A stretch of DNA of 64,000 nt from Galeruca laticollis. Taxonomy: Eukaryota; Arthropoda; Insecta; Coleoptera; Chrysomelidae. Each line of letters starts with the position of its first letter. Positions within the stretch are counted from its first letter, which is position 1. Positions 60,610-64,000 of the stretch are shown in pieces. The stretch lies in NCBI GenBank assembly GCA_963921935.1, contig OY998178.1, positions 199,982,862 to 200,046,861 of the forward strand, written 5' to 3'. The position numbers were made by a program, and so were the translations under genes. The notes under the pieces were generated by a model. It did not search any database. It saw only the letters and a program-made list of their open reading frames with translations, and was not told the DNA's origin.

Positions 60610-61400
60610 ATTTGCAACTATATCACACAATTGTCATCTTTTAGCATTTAAATCAGGCAAAACATCAACTGTTTTTACCAAATTTTTTTTGTGTATTCAA
60701 AAGTTTTCAAATTTCCCGGACTTCATAGAATTATTTTCGAATTTTGTTGCTACAAATGCCTCTCAGATATGTTGATAAGATCAGTCCTTATGCATTGTTA
60801 GTTTGTTTTTGACTGATATAAAGGTTAGACATGTTTTGGTGGACTTGGCTATTTGTTCATATAGAAAAAATTACCTGTATTAGTTTTTGGACAAGACTTT
60901 AATAAATTAAATTGTAATGGTTCCAATACCTTTTTACATCGCATATAATACTTTTTTCTAGATAGGAATCAAAATTGCCACAAAACCATTAAACTGCATC
61001 TAATTAGCGATTAGTATATAGGATCTAAAAGAAAACCATAGAAACCGAAATGGAGGTAACGTGCGTAATTTAAGAAGTAAAGGATAGTTAGACATTTAAG
61101 GCTACTGGAAGAAATGTAATAGTTATGCATCAGAAATAGATTGCATAAAAATTATAACAATAGAGAAAACATCAAAGTTTGGAGCTCACTACACACACTG
61201 AAAACTGAAGAGCAAGACGGATTGAGATGGGGGTATTTGCATTCGCTTCCTAAAATTATCTTGAAAAAATTTCCCTACTTTTTATCTTATACAAGTCGGA
61301 AAATGCATTTGTGCAGTACAAAATGCATTTGGAAAAATGACTTTCCTGGATAAATTTATGTCTTGGTTAGAAACACCTGGAATAGACTCAAATCGTGTTC
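60610..61400. other. Non-coding, no gene seen
   Basis: AT-rich; no recognised blocks. The open frame at 61141-61353 has no family resemblance. Confidence 0.35.
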
Positions 61401-61404
61401 ACAG

Positions 61405-61700
61405 GGGGGTTTCGAGGTCACTAAGCCCGACTATGACCTCTAAATTGACCCAGGATCTGCCTGGAGCACAGAATTGCTGATGAACATCATCTCCGAGGCT
61501 TCTCCTGAAATTCTCTCTTGAATGAAACGAAACTACTCCACCGAGGGTTTTCGGGGTCGCGCATTCCGAATCTGGCATCGTCAGTCAGCCCCCGGGTACC
61601 TGGTGCCCGGAACTTGCACATGGACATCACCACCGAGAGTTTTCAGGTAAATTTTGACGAAACGAACCAAAAATCTTAGAAGGGGGATTTTTGGGGTTGC
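61405..61700 (+). repeat. Tandem ~138-bp GC-richer units at the left of a mobile element
   Basis: Three diverged units start near 61405, 61543 and 61681 with a G-rich GGGGTTT/GGTTTTCGGGG core. Shared parts include CGCGCATTCCGAATCT, GGGTACCTGGTGCCCGGAAC and ACGAAACGAACCAAAAATCT. The same unit occurs once, inverted, at 62656-62775. Confidence 0.7.
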
Positions 61701-62483
61701 TGCAATTTGGGCCGCATTCACCCCGTTCCACAAAAGAAATATTTCGTTTAAAACCGTCGAGTCTCAAAAAACCCGAAGAGGTATACTCTTCAAAAAGATT
61801 GGCGCATACACCAGTAGTTGCAAAGAATATTTGTTTGTTTTATGCCATAACAGGTTGCAACACCGTCTCAGGAACCTTTTACCAAGGGAAAATGAAATTC
61901 TGTAGAACTTTTCAAAAATTCCCAGACCTTGTAGCTAACGCTGAGAGATTTAAAGTAGCTGGGCTGGTGTACGAAGAAGTATTCTAGAATGGCAGCCAGC
62001 TTATCCTGGCAATGTACAGTTCTCCACGAGCATTCATGAAACCTAACATCCCTGGCCCGTACAGGCTGGATTGGACTGAACTGTTACAGTCATATAGGTA
62101 CAAGATGTACGCCACGGCCACTGCTAAAAGAAAGGTCAATTTGTGGGAAATCCTCCCCACAGTTAACGCGACAAGAGAACACCTGAAGAGGGGAACAGAG
62201 TGTAGAACCAACGAAATGGGGGTGGCAAAGTGAGAACAATGCACTCATCCCCAAAAAGATGATCCAGAAACCTGGGCTAGATAAAATCATGGAACTCATA
62301 TTCTGTAGATACAAAGGACCCTGTTCTCTGCTTTCCTGTAGCTGCAGGAAAAATTGCTTGCCGTGCAACGTTGCCTGCGTCATTTGTGAAGGTTCTACTT
62401 GCACCAATGTTGAAACATTCTCGGGGGGAGAGAATGCTGGAGAAAGCAGTGATCCGTCAGTTGATGATAAGGATGATATTTAA
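61691..62483 (+). pseudogene. Cys-rich uncharacterised protein (GCDT..CRK family), broken
   Basis: 61691-61987 reads VVAKNICLFYAITGCNTVSG and TFYQGKMKFCRTFQKFPDL, matching the AITGCDTTSA..GK block of a widespread uncharacterised family in insects and other invertebrates. The TAG at 61985 sits where a Gln codon would fit; the same frame continues to 62233 (ILAMYSSPRAFMKP, TATAKRKVNLWEILP). A shift near 62216 leads to GWQSENNALIPKKM and the terminal Cys cluster (FCRYKGPCSLLSCSCRKNCL, CNVACVICEGSTCTN), probably zinc-binding. It ends in an acidic tail with TAA. The N-terminal part is absent. The function of the family is not known to me; its Cys tail resembles tesmin/CXC-type clusters only in spacing. 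Confidence 0.75.
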
Positions 62484-62789
62484 TACAAACTAGAGAAGGT
62501 TTAATTTGAGTTAAGTTACATTCAAGTGAATTAAAGTTAAGAATAGGTTGGAAATGTTAATTGATTATTTGTGTTTCAAACAGAACTTGTATATATTTAG
62601 AGCCTCTATTCATTCAATTAATTTTTTCCAGTTTTTATCAATATTCCTGGGAGTGACATAGATGTCCGAGTTCTGGTGCATCAGGTACCAGGGGGCTCAC
62701 CGAGGATGCGAGATTCGGAATGCGCGATCCCAAAAACCCCCTATCAAGATTTTTGGTTCGTTTAGTCAAAATTGGCCGAAGACTATGAC

Positions 62790-63455
62790 TATGTAGGATA
62801 CTGTAGTTAGTCACACGGAGAATAGCCTACGGAAATGGAGAAAATGTGTCAAAGAGACATGAATATGATAAAAATAGTAGGCATGATAAAATGATACAAT
62901 CAGAAACTACTAAACTAAAAGGCTAGAGCAAGCAACTAACTTGATAAAACGGACAATGGATAACTTAACTGCTTTGAACATGTGGAAAGTATGGACCAAA
63001 ATAGAAATGTAAATGAAAAAGGAGACCAAAAAAGATCTTTCCATTTTTGGATGAATATTGTTAGTAAAATAGAAGCGAAACCAGGAGAATCAATCATTGA
63101 AATAAAAGGACTGAAAGAAATGGATAGATGAATAGAAACAATTCAACGCCTGAAAGGGAAGAGTGTGGTCAGTGAAATAATAAGTACAGCATCTAAACAA
63201 ATAAAGGATCATTGTTACTATTGATGCCATTTAAATTGAAATTGTAAATAATGTCAACAAACAAAAAAATACGTGCGATTCTAAAATGGTCATTTTGTGG
63301 TTTTTTAGAACCAACTTGATATTGTAGACACAATTTAATTCAAAAAACATATGTACTCCGTGACATAGAAACCCGAATACCCGGTAGTATTTGTCATACA
63401 TATCAGGAAGGTCACTCCATTCGGGTGAGGATAATCTAAGGTTTCTGTGCACCAA
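62790..63455. other. Non-coding; 3' flank of the Tc1-like copy
   Basis: No gene. The minus strand after the Tc1-like stop (63458) contains AAAATGACCATTTTAGAATC, likely part of that element's 3' region. Confidence 0.4.
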
Positions 63456-63457
63456 CT

Positions 63458-64000
63458 TTAATAATGGGTTGAAGCTCCACGATTTCTTACACATTCCCTA
63501 ATGCGTATAGGCATACTCATAATCAGGTGATAAATATCATCCTGAGTTATCTTATTCCATGTCACCTCTATTTCATGTCGAATAGCCATCAGAGTTTGAG
63601 GAGGATGCTGAAAATCTCTTAACCTTCTACCGATTATTATTCTGACGCATGTTCAATCGGGGCCAACGTACGAGATAAATTTGCTCTAGGTGGAAGTAGT
63701 CCAAGGTTTATCTGTATATATGTGACAGAGCGTTATCTTGCTGAAAGGTTGGATTTTGAAGTGCCCTGAGGTGAGGGATCAGATGAGGTTCCAATATTTT
63801 TGAATGTATTGATGTGCATTCATCTTGCTTCTGATGAAGACTAAAGGTGACCTTGAGCCATAAGCAACGACACCCCATATCATAACTCCAACAGTGCGAT
63901 GTATATGCGGATCAACAATAAATTGAGGGTTACGACGTTCGCCTCGTCTCCTTCACACCCTCGTTCGACCATCCTGCATGTCTAGGCAGAACCGGAATTC
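63458..64000 (-). pseudogene. Tc1-like transposase, C-terminal part, cut by the window end
   Basis: Read leftward from 64000: EFRFCLDMQDGRTRV, RRRGERRNPQFI, GVMIWGVVAYGSRSPLVFI, then after a shift ILEPHLIPHLRALQNPTFQQ followed by DNALSH (second catalytic Asp). PIEHASE is a worn LSPIEHVW block. The last open part reads IGRRLRDFQHPPQTL, EVTWNKITQDDIYHLIMSMP and RIRECVRNRGASTHY, then TAA at 63458-63460. This is the second half of a Tc1/mariner (Tc1 clade) DDE transposase. At least two frameshifts and one stop are present. The N-terminal half is beyond the window. Confidence 0.9.

Larger units (their letters stand above)
61405..62775 (+). mobile_element. Candidate element with inverted terminal units around a Cys-rich gene
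   Basis: The inverted unit on the right (62656-62775) pairs with units on the left (61555-61629 and 61646-61696); matching landmarks are GCGCATTCCGAATC / GATTCGGAATGCGC and ACGAACCAAAAATCTT / AAGATTTTTGGTTCGT. The single gene fragment between them belongs to a multicopy family, so a mobile unit is likely. No target duplication was found and the class is unknown. Confidence 0.5.

Noticed and set aside
60408..60617. 69-codon minus-strand open frame
   Set aside because: It lies in the 5' part of the monomer repeat, which is not open in the sister copies.

Overview
The window is AT-rich insect nuclear DNA. It is eukaryotic because the genes carry GT..AG introns, one host gene has large introns, and transposable elements (TEs) dominate. 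The TE mix (BEL/Pao, Ty3/gypsy, Penelope-like, hAT, piggyBac, Tc1/mariner, Mutator-like, Crypton) and a LRR-Ig receptor with an insect-type tail suggest an arthropod, most likely an insect; the order cannot be decided from the sequence. No rRNA, tRNA or CRISPR array was recognised.

Two host loci are supported. The first is a plus-strand cell-surface LRR-Ig receptor with four coding exons (36494-38259, 38923-39067, 39400-39540, 41694-42326; 894 aa). A relatively GC-rich exon-like stretch near 18.36-18.75 kb may be its distant promoter and non-coding first exon. The second is one minus-strand exon (59155-59328) carrying the start of the Rossmann fold of a GLYR1/NP60-like protein; its other exons were not found.

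The rest is nested mobile DNA. 1-6.56 kb: a Ty3/gypsy 3' half with LTR, a decayed ZBED-type hAT, and a truncated Mutator-like gene with introns and acidic repeats. 6.7-9.93 kb: a 2.92-kb hAT with 8-bp target duplications and an almost intact transposase, inserted in an arm of a 114-bp palindromic element. 9.94-13.35 kb: a possible element with 13-bp inverted repeats and a YqaJ-type exonuclease gene. 13.58-14.16 kb: a Crypton-like tyrosine recombinase with its core deleted. 14.46-16.83 kb: a piggyBac-type MITE abutting a broken BEL/Pao element. 20.9-21.6 kb: another hAT fossil. 22.67-23.65 and 59.45-60.61 kb, with a stub at 11.54 kb: a repeat family carrying 5-6 copies of a ~172-bp monomer. 32.2-34.54 kb: a complete but degenerate piggyBac at TTAA inside a foldback element with ~270-bp arms. 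44.70-47.93 kb: a Penelope-like element with ~750-bp inverted arms inside a hAT with 8-bp target duplications. 50.0-55.6 kb: a full-length degenerate Ty3/gypsy. 55.8-56.5 kb: a Penelope tail. 61.4-62.78 kb: a broken gene for a Cys-rich protein between related inverted repeats. 63.46-64 kb: a Tc1-like transposase running off the window.

The most unusual items are the YqaJ-bearing candidate element, the core-deleted Crypton, the Mutator-like gene with tandem acidic repeats, the ~172-bp monomer family (one copy ~120 bp upstream of the GLYR1-like exon), and the repeat-bounded Cys-rich gene.
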